A stretch of 34,701 nt of DNA from a virus (IMGVR_UViG_3300000116_000083:1-34701); one strand, 5' to 3'. Shown: positions 25,136 to 33,826, numbered from the stretch's first letter. The notes: a model not told the origin generated them from the sequence alone. Numbers and translations are program-made.

Positions 25136-26532
25136 TGAGCGCACAAGGGTTAAGTTATCAATTGTTAGATTCTTTTGCAAGCAACAAAAGACTAGCAGTC
25201 TATTATGATTTTAATGAGTCCAATGTTTATGGTACTGACACATTTGCTCAAACAAGTAATAATGTTTGGTCTGGAACTATAGCAAATCAAAGCCCCGCAT
25301 TTGACACTGATAAATATTCTGGGGTATTAATTAATACTACTGCTTTTGGCACTTCCTCTGAAGTCCAGACGTTTTTAAATGATTCGGTTTTTGCATCAGA
25401 TACCCTTGATTTAAGTCATAGTAATTTGGCTGTTAGGACTCATGATTTGAATTTTAATGATTTATCTGTTTTTGTCGATTTTGAATTTGGTGGAGCAGTT
25501 TCTGATGGAGTTATTTTTGGATCTTTAGAAAAGACGGAAGAAACAATAAACAGTATAGATTATACAGGGTCTAAGGGCTTTAATGTTGGAGTTACCTCAA
25601 GAGGTCATTTGTTTTTACAATGTTACGGTAAAGACCAAGATCAAATAACTGTTTTAGATTCAGAATTGTCTAAAAGAAATTTAATAGGTATATCTTCTTT
25701 TGGGGATTCTATAACCTTAAGTACTTTTGATTATATCAACAAAAAAATAACTTCAAAAGAAGTTTCGACAGATTCAGATTACTTGTCTAATCCAGATTTT
25801 TTCTATATAGGAGGTTCAAAAAACTACTACAGCTCTAGTAACGAAGTTAGCAAAACCCTTGTCAATAACCATATAAATAAGTTGGCTGTATTTAGTGGGG
25901 CTATATCAGAAGATGCTTTATATTATTTTGGTTCTGGGATATTAGGGCAATATTCTCAGACAGCGGCTACCACATCATCTGCTAATAGAGTTACTGGGTA
26001 CAGCGAGACTTTGGTTTATCAAACTGGGATAACTGGATACGATTACCAAGTTACAGGACAGTTAACTATTGCGACAGGTAGGGAAATTATAACTGGAGTG
26101 ACCCTGAGTAGTTCAGCGCAGCCTCAAATAAGTAGAAAAGAAGGGGAAAGATACTATAAGTATTACACCTTGAATGCAGGTGGTCACGAGACATTTTATA
26201 AGGAAGAGTTAGGGCATTTGCACCCTGACTCTGGATACCTTTACGAGCCAACTGGAGATGACGCTTATGCTACTTTGGGTTTACAAGACATATCCGATAA
26301 CTTGGCCACCTACCTTCTCCAACAAACAACAGGACAGGGAGAAATAACGGTAGATTTATATGGAAAAAATCCTTTGACGGGTACTTTGACAGATATTAGC
26401 GGAGTTGTACAAACTCCTTTAACGGAAAGTTATACTACAGTTACTCAGGAAGCATTTTCTGGAGTTAATTTAACAGGCTTCTCTGAAGATTTAAAGAAGA
26501 ATTATATTTATTACCGTGGAGAAAGAATCTAA
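25135..26532 (+). CDS. LamG-like tail protein (possible receptor binding)
   Basis: A 465-residue protein. Residues about 18-275 look like a concanavalin/LamG-type jelly roll: RLAVYYDFNESN at the start, NDLSVFVDFEFGG, GFNVGVTSRGHLFLQC, and near the end NHINKLAVFSGAISEDALYYF, which is the typical closing strand-helix of such domains. Residues about 285-465 are Thr/Gly-rich with repeated TG-x-x pairs (LVYQTGITGYDYQVTGQL, GREIITGVTLS), suggesting a beta scaffold. LamG-like domains bind glycans or proteins, so a host-recognition or tail-tip role is plausible. TAATG overlaps connect it to both neighbours. Confidence 0.6.
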   Translation: MSAQGLSYQLLDSFASNKRLAVYYDFNESNVYGTDTFAQTSNNVWSGTIANQSPAFDTDKYSGVLINTTAFGTSSEVQTFLNDSVFASDTLDLSHSNLAVRTHDLNFNDLSVFVDFEFGGAVSDGVIFGSLEKTEETINSIDYTGSKGFNVGVTSRGHLFLQCYGKDQDQITVLDSELSKRNLIGISSFGDSITLSTFDYINKKITSKEVSTDSDYLSNPDFFYIGGSKNYYSSSNEVSKTLVNNHINKLAVFSGAISEDALYYFGSGILGQYSQTAATTSSANRVTGYSETLVYQTGITGYDYQVTGQLTIATGREIITGVTLSSSAQPQISRKEGERYYKYYTLNAGGHETFYKEELGHLHPDSGYLYEPTGDDAYATLGLQDISDNLATYLLQQTTGQGEITVDLYGKNPLTGTLTDISGVVQTPLTESYTTVTQEAFSGVNLTGFSEDLKKNYIYYRGERI

Positions 26533-27296
26533 TGAACTATAATTATATTTTATATACGGGGGCTGAATCAATAACTGGAAGTCGAGAGTTTATTTCTTTA
26601 AGGAATGATACAGGTACTTTCGTAGGAGATGGGTTTATTTACAATCCATTTATGGTCACAGGCGCTCATTCTTCGACATTGTCTTTAAATTCTCAAACTC
26701 TTTTTGAAGAATCCCCAATAATAGTTTCTGGTTTAAATAGGACTTACATTAATATAAATACAGGAGATTACTATGTTACTCCTGACGACGATACTTATTC
26801 AAGTACATTTAGGTTTGATCAAGGATTCACTATATCAAGCTCTGACATCGTAATTTATGATTCTAGGAGTGGGGCTTCTGGAGTAGCTTATGATAAAGGA
26901 GATCAACAAGGTTATCAACTAGCTGAAGACGCTCTAACCTCAAAGGTTAATTCTATTTATTCTAATGCTTCAGACAGAGAGGAGCTATTTAACAATTACA
27001 ATATATTTTTCAACGGTCAAAAATTTCAATATGGCTTTGCTCCCTCTGAATATCAGACTACGGGAAGGTATTTCGCAATACCAAAACAAGCTAACGTCCA
27101 AGAGACTTTTTCTGGAGACCCTGATATCTGCGGTACTGGTTTTGTAGAAGGTCAAGTCAGCTACTACATTAATGGCTTAGAAGCTTCTCCTTCTGATTTT
27201 GTAGAGACTTATAGTGGTATTAGCGGATTCATTCAATCTGGGATAAGTTCTTTTACTCCTATCATAAACCAACAAGAAGACACTTATAATCTATGA
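26532..27296 (+). CDS. Unrecognised tail-region protein
   Basis: A 254-residue, beta-rich protein with TG-rich strands at its start (ILYTGAESITGSREF) similar in flavour to the C-terminal half of the preceding LamG-like protein. A helical segment lies near 125-150 (DKGDQQGYQLAEDALTSKVNSIY). It sits between LamG-like and hub-like genes, with TAATG and ATGA overlaps. A minor tail or adaptor protein is likely, but no family is recognised. Confidence 0.55.
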   Translation: MNYNYILYTGAESITGSREFISLRNDTGTFVGDGFIYNPFMVTGAHSSTLSLNSQTLFEESPIIVSGLNRTYININTGDYYVTPDDDTYSSTFRFDQGFTISSSDIVIYDSRSGASGVAYDKGDQQGYQLAEDALTSKVNSIYSNASDREELFNNYNIFFNGQKFQYGFAPSEYQTTGRYFAIPKQANVQETFSGDPDICGTGFVEGQVSYYINGLEASPSDFVETYSGISGFIQSGISSFTPIINQQEDTYNL

Positions 27297-29635
27297 ATAA
27301 AGAATCTTTAATTTCTGTAAATATGAATTTTAGTAATGGTAGCGGGCATACTGCTAGTACTACAAGTGTAATTAACGCAAAAGATATTGAGGTAGGTGGA
27401 GAATCCCTCGGTACTGTAATTGGAGAAATTGGTTCTCGTGTTGACTTTTCAGATCCAAGAATAAACAAATTATTCAGCCAGTTTCAAAGTACTGAAAAAA
27501 CAATCAGTAAAGATGGAACTAAAACGACTATTTCAAGAAAGTTTAATGATATAACTTCATTAAAATTAAAATCTCATTTTATAGCGGTTAGGGGTAAAGA
27601 TACTTCTCCTAAAGGAGCAGGTTCTTTTGATGGAGTTGTTTATGATTACTCTGAATGTCCGAATTCCCCTGTACCTTCGTTTGGGCGTCAGTCTCCTAGA
27701 AAAGTTGGGGGTGGTTTAATATTAGGCAATATTTACAACGAAATTTCAGACACAGATGAGATCACTGGAGATAAAATTTCTTTGATTTATCAAAGTGGGG
27801 TTCTTGACACAGATTTATCTTACAATAGTGCATCTGGAGAGGTGTCTTCATATTCCAATAATCCAGACCTTTCTAAATCAGAAATTAAATATGGTTATAA
27901 GTTAAGGGAATTAATCACTGCTCTGGGGATGGCTGGCATCCCAGTTATAGGATTACCAAGCAGAGGAGATATTCTTTTTGAAAATTCAGGAACTGTAGAT
28001 TCTGTATTATCGTCTATTGCTAGTTCTTTAGGATTATACTGGTACGTGAATCCTTTAAATTCTACTGTTGTATTTATATCTTCTGCTATTGCAGTGACTT
28101 ATCAAATCACAAACCCTTTAACTTTAACTGGGGGGAATTTAAAAAGTTGTTCTTTTACAGAAAATGCTTTAGCTCCAGTTATAGCTAATTCGTACATGAC
28201 TAATACAGCTCCTATTAAGAGTACTCCTGATGAAAGTTCAAAACAAAGAATAGCTAGATTTAAACCTGTAGACATATTAGGGAAAATAGGAAACCTATCT
28301 ATCCCCAAAGAAACTTATAAAGTTTTTTATGGAGCTGAATGTTCTGGGGCATTAACGCCTCTTATTTTTGACGCTATAAGTTATAAATTAGCTACTGAAA
28401 ATAAACCCCCAGATTTTGGGAAGTTTTACGATCCTGCGTTTCAATTGTCTGAAAAAACAGTCAAAGATTGGGGTGAGTTGTATATCACTGGGGGAAAAAT
28501 AGCCGATAACGCTGCAGCCGCATACAAAGGACCATTACAACTAAAAAAATGTAAATATATCGATACTCGTTCTGCTGGGGCTGGGTCTTCTGATAATTTA
28601 AAGCCGAGTGACTCCAAGGCTTACCAAGTAATTAAGGATGCATTTTTTTACTTAAATAATTCTATTTACATCTCTAATAAATTTAGCAAAAGAAAAGCCC
28701 AAAGAATGCAATTTTCTTCTAATGACCTTTCTATTTCTGGGCCTTACGAAACTGACATTAAAGTTAACAAAATTGAAGGCTTAAAAAAAGTTGTTTCTTT
28801 ACTGAGAGCCAATGGGGTAAAAACTGATAATTTTACTCTTGATAATATTATCGAAGCTACTGAAGGAGTAAAAGGTTCAGGTGGATATGTGTTTATAGGG
28901 CAAAAAGCTGTTGCCAATAATAACGTTGTTAAAGGAGATGATAAGGATGATTACATTGATTTTACAAATGAGAATATTTCTTCTTATACTCACACTACTG
29001 GATTGCCTTACTATGCGATATTAGCTGAACTTTTTGACACGAAAATTCCAAAGAATATTGCCAAATCGAAAACTTTATTTGGGAAAAGAAGATCTAAAGA
29101 TGATTTACTTGAAAGTATAAGATGCCCTTATACCAGAACGAAACTTCCTGTTAATGAAATCCTTGGAAACAGAAAGGCTGAACAAGAGTTAGATGACGCA
29201 GACGCCGAAGAGGACGAACAAACTTCTCAAATCACAGATCTATTCGATAAAAAGAATTATGTACAAACTTCTCTTCTATTGAATGGAGCTTCTGGTAATA
29301 TAAAAACGCCAGTTTCTTTTGATGTGAAAAGGGGGAAGGGCGTGGAAATTAATGCTCTTAAAAATTTCAATTATGGCGGTAGATCCAAAACGTTTTTACA
29401 ATCATCTTCTAGGACTATAGTTGGTTTATTTGTACCTACTCAGTTCTCTATAGTAATGTCTGGTTTATCTTACTCTTTGAGTGGAGGGTCTTTAACGACA
29501 ACAATAAAAGAATCTACACAGAAGCTATTGCCTATAGATGACACTATAGTGGTGGGAGATTCAATGCGTTCTTATAGAACCAGTTCTATTTCGAGCAGAT
29601 TCTCTGCAGCCCAGAAGAATTTCCTTGGATTATAA
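27293..29635 (+). CDS. Putative tail hub / baseplate protein
   Basis: A 780-residue protein, last of the rightward tail series. LRELITALGMAGIP (from about residue 204), followed by GTVDSVLSSIASSLGLYWYVN (from about 233) and a VVFIS strand, is the helix-strand pattern found in gpD/gp44-like tail hub proteins, where a short helix followed by x-x-x-W/Y-Y-V/I packs next to the tube end. The C-terminal 80 residues (TIVGLFVPTQFSIVMSGLSYSL) could form a closing beta domain. The gene ends in a 6-nt convergent overlap with the minus-strand operon. The hub role is supported by motif and position, but an enzymatic domain cannot be excluded. Confidence 0.6.
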   Translation: MNKESLISVNMNFSNGSGHTASTTSVINAKDIEVGGESLGTVIGEIGSRVDFSDPRINKLFSQFQSTEKTISKDGTKTTISRKFNDITSLKLKSHFIAVRGKDTSPKGAGSFDGVVYDYSECPNSPVPSFGRQSPRKVGGGLILGNIYNEISDTDEITGDKISLIYQSGVLDTDLSYNSASGEVSSYSNNPDLSKSEIKYGYKLRELITALGMAGIPVIGLPSRGDILFENSGTVDSVLSSIASSLGLYWYVNPLNSTVVFISSAIAVTYQITNPLTLTGGNLKSCSFTENALAPVIANSYMTNTAPIKSTPDESSKQRIARFKPVDILGKIGNLSIPKETYKVFYGAECSGALTPLIFDAISYKLATENKPPDFGKFYDPAFQLSEKTVKDWGELYITGGKIADNAAAAYKGPLQLKKCKYIDTRSAGAGSSDNLKPSDSKAYQVIKDAFFYLNNSIYISNKFSKRKAQRMQFSSNDLSISGPYETDIKVNKIEGLKKVVSLLRANGVKTDNFTLDNIIEATEGVKGSGGYVFIGQKAVANNNVVKGDDKDDYIDFTNENISSYTHTTGLPYYAILAELFDTKIPKNIAKSKTLFGKRRSKDDLLESIRCPYTRTKLPVNEILGNRKAEQELDDADAEEDEQTSQITDLFDKKNYVQTSLLLNGASGNIKTPVSFDVKRGKGVEINALKNFNYGGRSKTFLQSSSRTIVGLFVPTQFSIVMSGLSYSLSGGSLTTTIKESTQKLLPIDDTIVVGDSMRSYRTSSISSRFSAAQKNFLGL

Positions 29636-30400
29636 TTTTTTAACAAGAACCAAGAGCTTTCGACATTCTTTTGCAGGAATATCGGAGAAAGAATCCCAGT
29701 TCTTTATCTCTTCGTTTCTATACTGTTCTTGCTTCCAGAAGTCGCGTAGGACCGTCTTAAAGTTATCAAAGGAGTCTGACCCAGTTTTCTCTCTTGCGGC
29801 CTTCTCAAGCATAGCTGATGGCGTTAAAGCCACATTTGTAGATTCAGCAGAGTCATACTCAAAAGATTTAGCATTATTTGCCCCTTTTGACTTGTCGATT
29901 TCGTCCGCTCCTACAATATGTACATTTAAGAAATTTCTCACACACCTTACAAAAGCCCTGTTACAGGCTATAGTCTCCAAGAATTTGGAAGCGAAAGAGC
30001 TTGTATTGTCTAATGTGGCATTTGCTGAGTCTTCATATGTGATAGAAGCATTATCACTCTCGTAATTAGATAGCCACTCTATGGTACAACTTGCTTTGAC
30101 GTATCCATTCGATACATTTTCAGTATTAAATTTTACAGACTTAAACCCTCTTAGCTTTGCTAAAGATTTAATCCCTCCTAACATAATCAAGAGCTGATTG
30201 TCTTTTAGACCTTCTATTGATTCTGGAACGGGCTTCTTTCTGTACTCAAACCAATCTTTGTTTGGATACAGGTACTCGTCTTTGATCATGGATCTCCAAT
30301 CTACAGACCCATCTTCATTAAATACATATGAAGCATTTTCAAGAAGACCATGTTGATTTCTCTTATACAGGTCTGGGCCGTAAATATTATTCTTGCTCAT
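29630..30400 (-). CDS. Possible Rad52-like ssDNA-annealing protein
   Basis: A 256-residue protein, last gene of the minus-strand operon. The central part has strands followed by a helix SKFLETIACNRAFVRCVRNFL and LNVHIVGADEID (about residues 137-168), a strand-helix-strand order with A-x-x-R-A-x-x-R that resembles the core of Rad52/ERF-type annealing proteins. Other features are a charged N-terminus and a helical C-terminus (about 190-256). Co-location with an SSB-like gene supports a recombination or replication role. The similarity is only by eye, so the assignment is tentative. It overlaps its upstream neighbour by 14 nt and ends 6 nt inside the convergent hub gene. Confidence 0.4.
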   Translation of the reverse strand: MSKNNIYGPDLYKRNQHGLLENASYVFNEDGSVDWRSMIKDEYLYPNKDWFEYRKKPVPESIEGLKDNQLLIMLGGIKSLAKLRGFKSVKFNTENVSNGYVKASCTIEWLSNYESDNASITYEDSANATLDNTSSFASKFLETIACNRAFVRCVRNFLNVHIVGADEIDKSKGANNAKSFEYDSAESTNVALTPSAMLEKAAREKTGSDSFDNFKTVLRDFWKQEQYRNEEIKNWDSFSDIPAKECRKLLVLVKKL

Positions 30401-31505
30401 GAGCTAAATGATAGACAAACATATTCTGTAAGTCAAGGTAAAAATCATCTAAATCTTCGTTATTGTTTGCTGCGTAGTGACTAGCGTAGCTCTTTTTATT
30501 TTTAATCACTTTTTTATAGCTTGAATAACTAAAATCTTCTAGTTCTATGATTTTTTTGTTTTCTTCTATTCTTTTTGAAGTGTTGTATGTCGTAATAGAC
30601 TGGTCGAAATATTTTACTCTTTCGTCGCTTATATTCTCTTCGTCAGTGCAGAGTAAATCGAATTTCTTGCCATACTTAATTAACTTGTTTACAAAATCTT
30701 CATTAAAGGATTTTGAGATGTATGCTATACGCTGTATGTTTTTATTACATAGCAGGGACTCATCTATTGGTTCCTGACAGATGATAGAGCAAACATTGTT
30801 TTCAATCAAACCTTTGGCATTATCTTCATTATGCTCTATATCAAGTCGGATGCAAATACTATCTTCTTTTAAGTCGTAGGGATGATCTGGGATTACATCT
30901 ATAATTTTTTTCTTGTATAGACGCCCGATGAACAAAGTTTTAATATTTACCCCTTTAAAACCCAATTGATTTAGTACAGAGTTCGCTATTTCTTCAGGCT
31001 CGATCTTGTTTATTTTTTTATCCGATTCTTTTGTAGAGAATGATGGTTTATCTCCATCTCTATGAGATTCTATTAGAGTAATGTTTTCTTTGTCTCCCCA
31101 TAGTGGATCACAGGTTCTTGCATAAGTGTGTGCGTATATTGCTACAATAGGTTTATTAAGTAAAGACGCTATATGCACAGGAGAACTATCGATGCCCATA
31201 TGAAGTAAACCATTTTGGATAATGTAAGCAGACTGCTTTATAGAATTGGTTTCGATGAAATCGTCTGTATTTTGAACCTTTGGCTCTTTGCCACTGCCAA
31301 TTTGTAAAATTTTTAATTTAGGAGCAGACTTTTTTATCATTGTTATAACCTCTTCCCAATAATCATATTGTTTCGATTGTACATAATCGTCTGTATGCAA
31401 AGTTATATAATTGGTGTGGGTTATTGGAAAAAAATGAGGTTTAAAAACTGGATTCCCAATCCTAACTCCTAAATCTTTCGCATATACTTCTGCTAAGTGG
31501 CTCAT
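30387..31505 (-). CDS. GT9 C-terminal half plus unknown domain
   Basis: A 372-residue protein starting at an ATGA overlap with the upstream GT4 gene. Residues 1-190 match the second half of a GT9 (ADP-heptose LPS heptosyltransferase-like) fold: HLAEVYAKDLGV at the start, and LHMGIDSSPVHIASLLNKPIVAIYAHT at 101-127, the nucleotide-sugar-binding signature. The first Rossmann half is not here but at the C-terminus of the upstream protein, so the two probably act together. Residues about 190-372 form a separate alpha/beta domain (GRLYKKKIIDVIPDHPYDL, IICQEPIDESLL) that I do not recognise. The acceptor could be modified phage DNA, virion protein or host surface glycan; the sequence does not decide. 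Confidence 0.7.
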   Translation of the reverse strand: MSHLAEVYAKDLGVRIGNPVFKPHFFPITHTNYITLHTDDYVQSKQYDYWEEVITMIKKSAPKLKILQIGSGKEPKVQNTDDFIETNSIKQSAYIIQNGLLHMGIDSSPVHIASLLNKPIVAIYAHTYARTCDPLWGDKENITLIESHRDGDKPSFSTKESDKKINKIEPEEIANSVLNQLGFKGVNIKTLFIGRLYKKKIIDVIPDHPYDLKEDSICIRLDIEHNEDNAKGLIENNVCSIICQEPIDESLLCNKNIQRIAYISKSFNEDFVNKLIKYGKKFDLLCTDEENISDERVKYFDQSITTYNTSKRIEENKKIIELEDFSYSSYKKVIKNKKSYASHYAANNNEDLDDFYLDLQNMFVYHLAHEQE

Positions 31506-33229
31506 CGTAATTTAAATTGATTTTTATCTTTAGCGTTGTGGATATATGTGTGTGTTTTTTGAGTCATGACATTCGGGAAAAAAGCCATGTCGAAAAATCC
31601 TTTGTGATTACGAGAGCCTTCTAAGAAGTAATGAGATTCTATTTTAGGGTCATATGGAAGTAATTTGTAAACATTTGGATTGTCATTAATAAAATCAAAA
31701 AACTTAGGATTGGTAAACATATATATTTTTTTACTTGGATAGAGGTTCTTGAGATTTTCCATCAAAGAATTTATCATTAGTACATCTCCTCCTGATTCAG
31801 GCATTACAACTGCGATCCTATCTTCCAAAGGTACATCCTCTAAAATTTTAGTTAGGCTATTTTTATTGGACTTTTCTTCTTTTAGAGGTGCCTCTTCTTT
31901 CAATTTAATCCCACCACTCTTCTTGCGTTTTAAATCTCGCAATATGCTTATCAATTTTGAAACAGTATACTGTACTGAGAATTTATCTTTAACATAATTT
32001 CTACCTGATTTAATCAAGATGTCTTTTTGCTCTTGAGGCATTTTAAGCACTTTGGTTAAATTCTCATTAATGCTATCTGGACATGTTGTAGCTTTGATAA
32101 ATTGAGTGCTAGGTTCCCTGTACTCGTTCCAAGCCAAGGGAATCCCACCTTGATGTTCGTAGGCTGAATCAGTACCACAGGAATAATCCGTCACTAAAGT
32201 TATTAGACCTGCTGCCTTAGCTTCTTGAATTGGTAGTTCTTGTCCTCCACTTGTAAAAGGGTGGCAGTATACATCCATAAGGTTGTATATTTCATTAAGC
32301 TCCTGCTCTCTTACACCTCTGGCGCTATTTTTTGTTTTAACACATTTTTTACCTCCACACGAAGGGCAGTCTTTTTCTTCCCCGTCATATCCTCTTATAG
32401 AATAGGTATCGCATTTATGGCAGACATAAGTTGCTAGAACTTCAGATTTATCAAAGCCTTTCTCTTTGACATATCTTGGGATGTCCCAACCCATTTTTTT
32501 CTCTCCCCAATCCGTATGTAGAAGAAGCTTGGCAGTTACATCTGGATTGTTTTTTTTAAATCTTTTAAATCCTTCTAGTAAGTTTGGTACTGATTTTCTT
32601 AGTTGATTCTTGAATACAAAACCAACAACAAAATCACCACCAAGGCCGTGAAAATTTCGTAACTCATCTCTATTTTCTAAAGGTTTAAAATGGCTATAGT
32701 CAACTGCTCCATGCAAAGTCTCTACTTTAGGATGACCTAATTTATGCATAGCCTCCTCTGCGAAAGAGGCCCAAACAAGCATCTTGTCGCACTTAGGCTC
32801 CATTTTAATGGCTTGGTCTAAAATAGGTAGACTATCTAAGGTTGTCCATAAAACTTTTACAGTATCATTCCACCATTCTTTTGATTCGAATTGTGTAAAT
32901 GCCCAAATATCTTCTATCCCTAAATAGATGTCAGGCTTGGTTTTTTTTACAATTTCGTCTATACAATAATAACCATATTGAGCTGCTCTTTTTTTAGAAG
33001 CATCTTTTTCTATAGTGTTTAAAATATGAGGATCTACAGGATAAGTTCCATAACTTTTCCAAGGTGTACGGAGATCTGAGTTAAAACGCGCTCCATTAGA
33101 AGCTTCTATGACTTCTATATCGGGGTTAGAGTGCAGTGCTAAGAGTATATTTTTAGCATTTTTTCCAAATCCAGTTACCATTCTACTATAATTAGAATGG
33201 ACTAAAACCCTCAACTTAGAATGGGACAT
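31502..33229 (-). CDS. GT4 glycosyltransferase with zinc ribbon and GT9 N-terminal half
   Basis: A 575-residue protein from the ATG at 33229. Residues 1-435 form a two-domain GT4 (GT-B fold) enzyme: RVLVHSNYSRMVTGFGKN at the N-terminus, VVGFVFKNQLRKSVPNLLEGF at about 201-221 and FTSGGQELPIQEAKAAGLITLV at about 325-345, the donor-binding loop. The first Glu of the usual EX7E is replaced, as in some phage enzymes. A zinc ribbon (C270, C273, C288, C291) is inserted in the second domain. Residues about 471-575 start a second domain: IAVVMPESGGDVLMINSLMENL resembles the N-terminal Rossmann half of GT9 enzymes. A longer frame opens at 33343, but it overlaps the SSB-like gene by 128 nt; this start overlaps by only 14 nt. 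Confidence 0.8.
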   Translation of the reverse strand: MSHSKLRVLVHSNYSRMVTGFGKNAKNILLALHSNPDIEVIEASNGARFNSDLRTPWKSYGTYPVDPHILNTIEKDASKKRAAQYGYYCIDEIVKKTKPDIYLGIEDIWAFTQFESKEWWNDTVKVLWTTLDSLPILDQAIKMEPKCDKMLVWASFAEEAMHKLGHPKVETLHGAVDYSHFKPLENRDELRNFHGLGGDFVVGFVFKNQLRKSVPNLLEGFKRFKKNNPDVTAKLLLHTDWGEKKMGWDIPRYVKEKGFDKSEVLATYVCHKCDTYSIRGYDGEEKDCPSCGGKKCVKTKNSARGVREQELNEIYNLMDVYCHPFTSGGQELPIQEAKAAGLITLVTDYSCGTDSAYEHQGGIPLAWNEYREPSTQFIKATTCPDSINENLTKVLKMPQEQKDILIKSGRNYVKDKFSVQYTVSKLISILRDLKRKKSGGIKLKEEAPLKEEKSNKNSLTKILEDVPLEDRIAVVMPESGGDVLMINSLMENLKNLYPSKKIYMFTNPKFFDFINDNPNVYKLLPYDPKIESHYFLEGSRNHKGFFDMAFFPNVMTQKTHTYIHNAKDKNQFKLR

Positions 33230-33812
33230 CGTCTTCTTCTGGCTCTTCTTTGTATTGTTTTTTAGGAGGATTGTTTTGAGATTGAGGAGATTGATATTGT
33301 TTTTTGGAATCATCCCTCTTGTAGGCATTTGAGTTAAACTCAAAAACTTTTCCGATATAAGCTTTAAGTAATTCGGAAAGAGCTTCTGCTTCTCCCCCTT
33401 CTATAGGGAGTTGGAATAGTTGAGAGGAGTTTTTGCTCACGCTTAGACCCCAAGCTGGGGTTGTGTAAAAGCTATCCTCGCCTTTCTCTTTAACTTTTCT
33501 TTTTTTATCCCAAGGATTTAGCTTGATGATTGTACTAGAGTCTTCACGTTTGTGGAAAGTCACATATGGGATTCTGATTTTAAATGAAGAAAGAAACTCG
33601 CCAGCTTCAGTTTCATTTAACATAATAGTAGCTGATTTTTCTGGATTCTTGGCGTTTTCTTTAAAAGAGCCATTTTTTGTAGAGTCATTCCAGCTATATT
33701 GTTGGATCATAGATACAAACAATACTGGTTTATTATTTCTATCGTTTGTTAGATCGAAGCTAAATGCAGACCCACTATTCTTGGAATTTGGTTTATACAG
33801 TGTATATTTCAT
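33216..33812 (-). CDS. SSB-like single-stranded DNA-binding protein
   Basis: A 198-residue protein, first of the minus-strand operon. It ends in a disordered Gln/Pro/Lys-rich linker (about 165-188) and an acidic tip EEPEEDDVPF, very like the DDDIPF-type tip of bacterial SSB that recruits replication proteins. The N-terminal 160 residues are beta-rich with aromatic residues (YTLYKPNSKNSGSAFSF, PVLFVSMIQQYSW, PYVTFHKRE), suitable for ssDNA binding, but they do not read as a standard OB-fold SSB; a Whirly-like or other fold is possible. Downstream are glycosyltransferases and a possible annealing protein. A minus-strand promoter candidate lies 30 nt upstream. Confidence 0.7.
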   Translation of the reverse strand: MKYTLYKPNSKNSGSAFSFDLTNDRNNKPVLFVSMIQQYSWNDSTKNGSFKENAKNPEKSATIMLNETEAGEFLSSFKIRIPYVTFHKREDSSTIIKLNPWDKKRKVKEKGEDSFYTTPAWGLSVSKNSSQLFQLPIEGGEAEALSELLKAYIGKVFEFNSNAYKRDDSKKQYQSPQSQNNPPKKQYKEEPEEDDVPF

Positions 33813-33819
33813 GGAAATT

Positions 33820-33826
33820 GTGTAAC
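33820..33826 (+). promoter_or_regulatory. GTGTAAC motif before the fibre-like gene
   Basis: GTGTAAC starts 31 nt before the fibre-like ATG, in the 38-nt divergent gap next to the SSB-like gene. It has the same orientation as the fibre gene. Confidence 0.45.

Noticed and set aside
27367-27373. GTGTAAT inside the hub-like gene
   Set aside because: It is downstream of the gene start, with no gene beginning soon after; taken as background.
29625-30065. Plus-strand open frame of 146 codons opposite the annealing-like gene
   Set aside because: It is antisense to a better-supported gene, has low-quality Ser/Phe-rich composition and overlaps the hub gene end.
31495-31515. Programmed -1 frameshift joining the two GT9 halves
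   Set aside because: Codons before the stop do not form an X-XXY-YYZ slippery site; ATGA-coupled re-initiation is the simpler reading.
33230-33343. Upstream start for the GT4 gene at 33343
   Set aside because: It adds 38 residues of unlikely composition and overlaps the SSB-like gene by 128 nt; the ATG at 33229 directly precedes a typical GT4 N-terminus.
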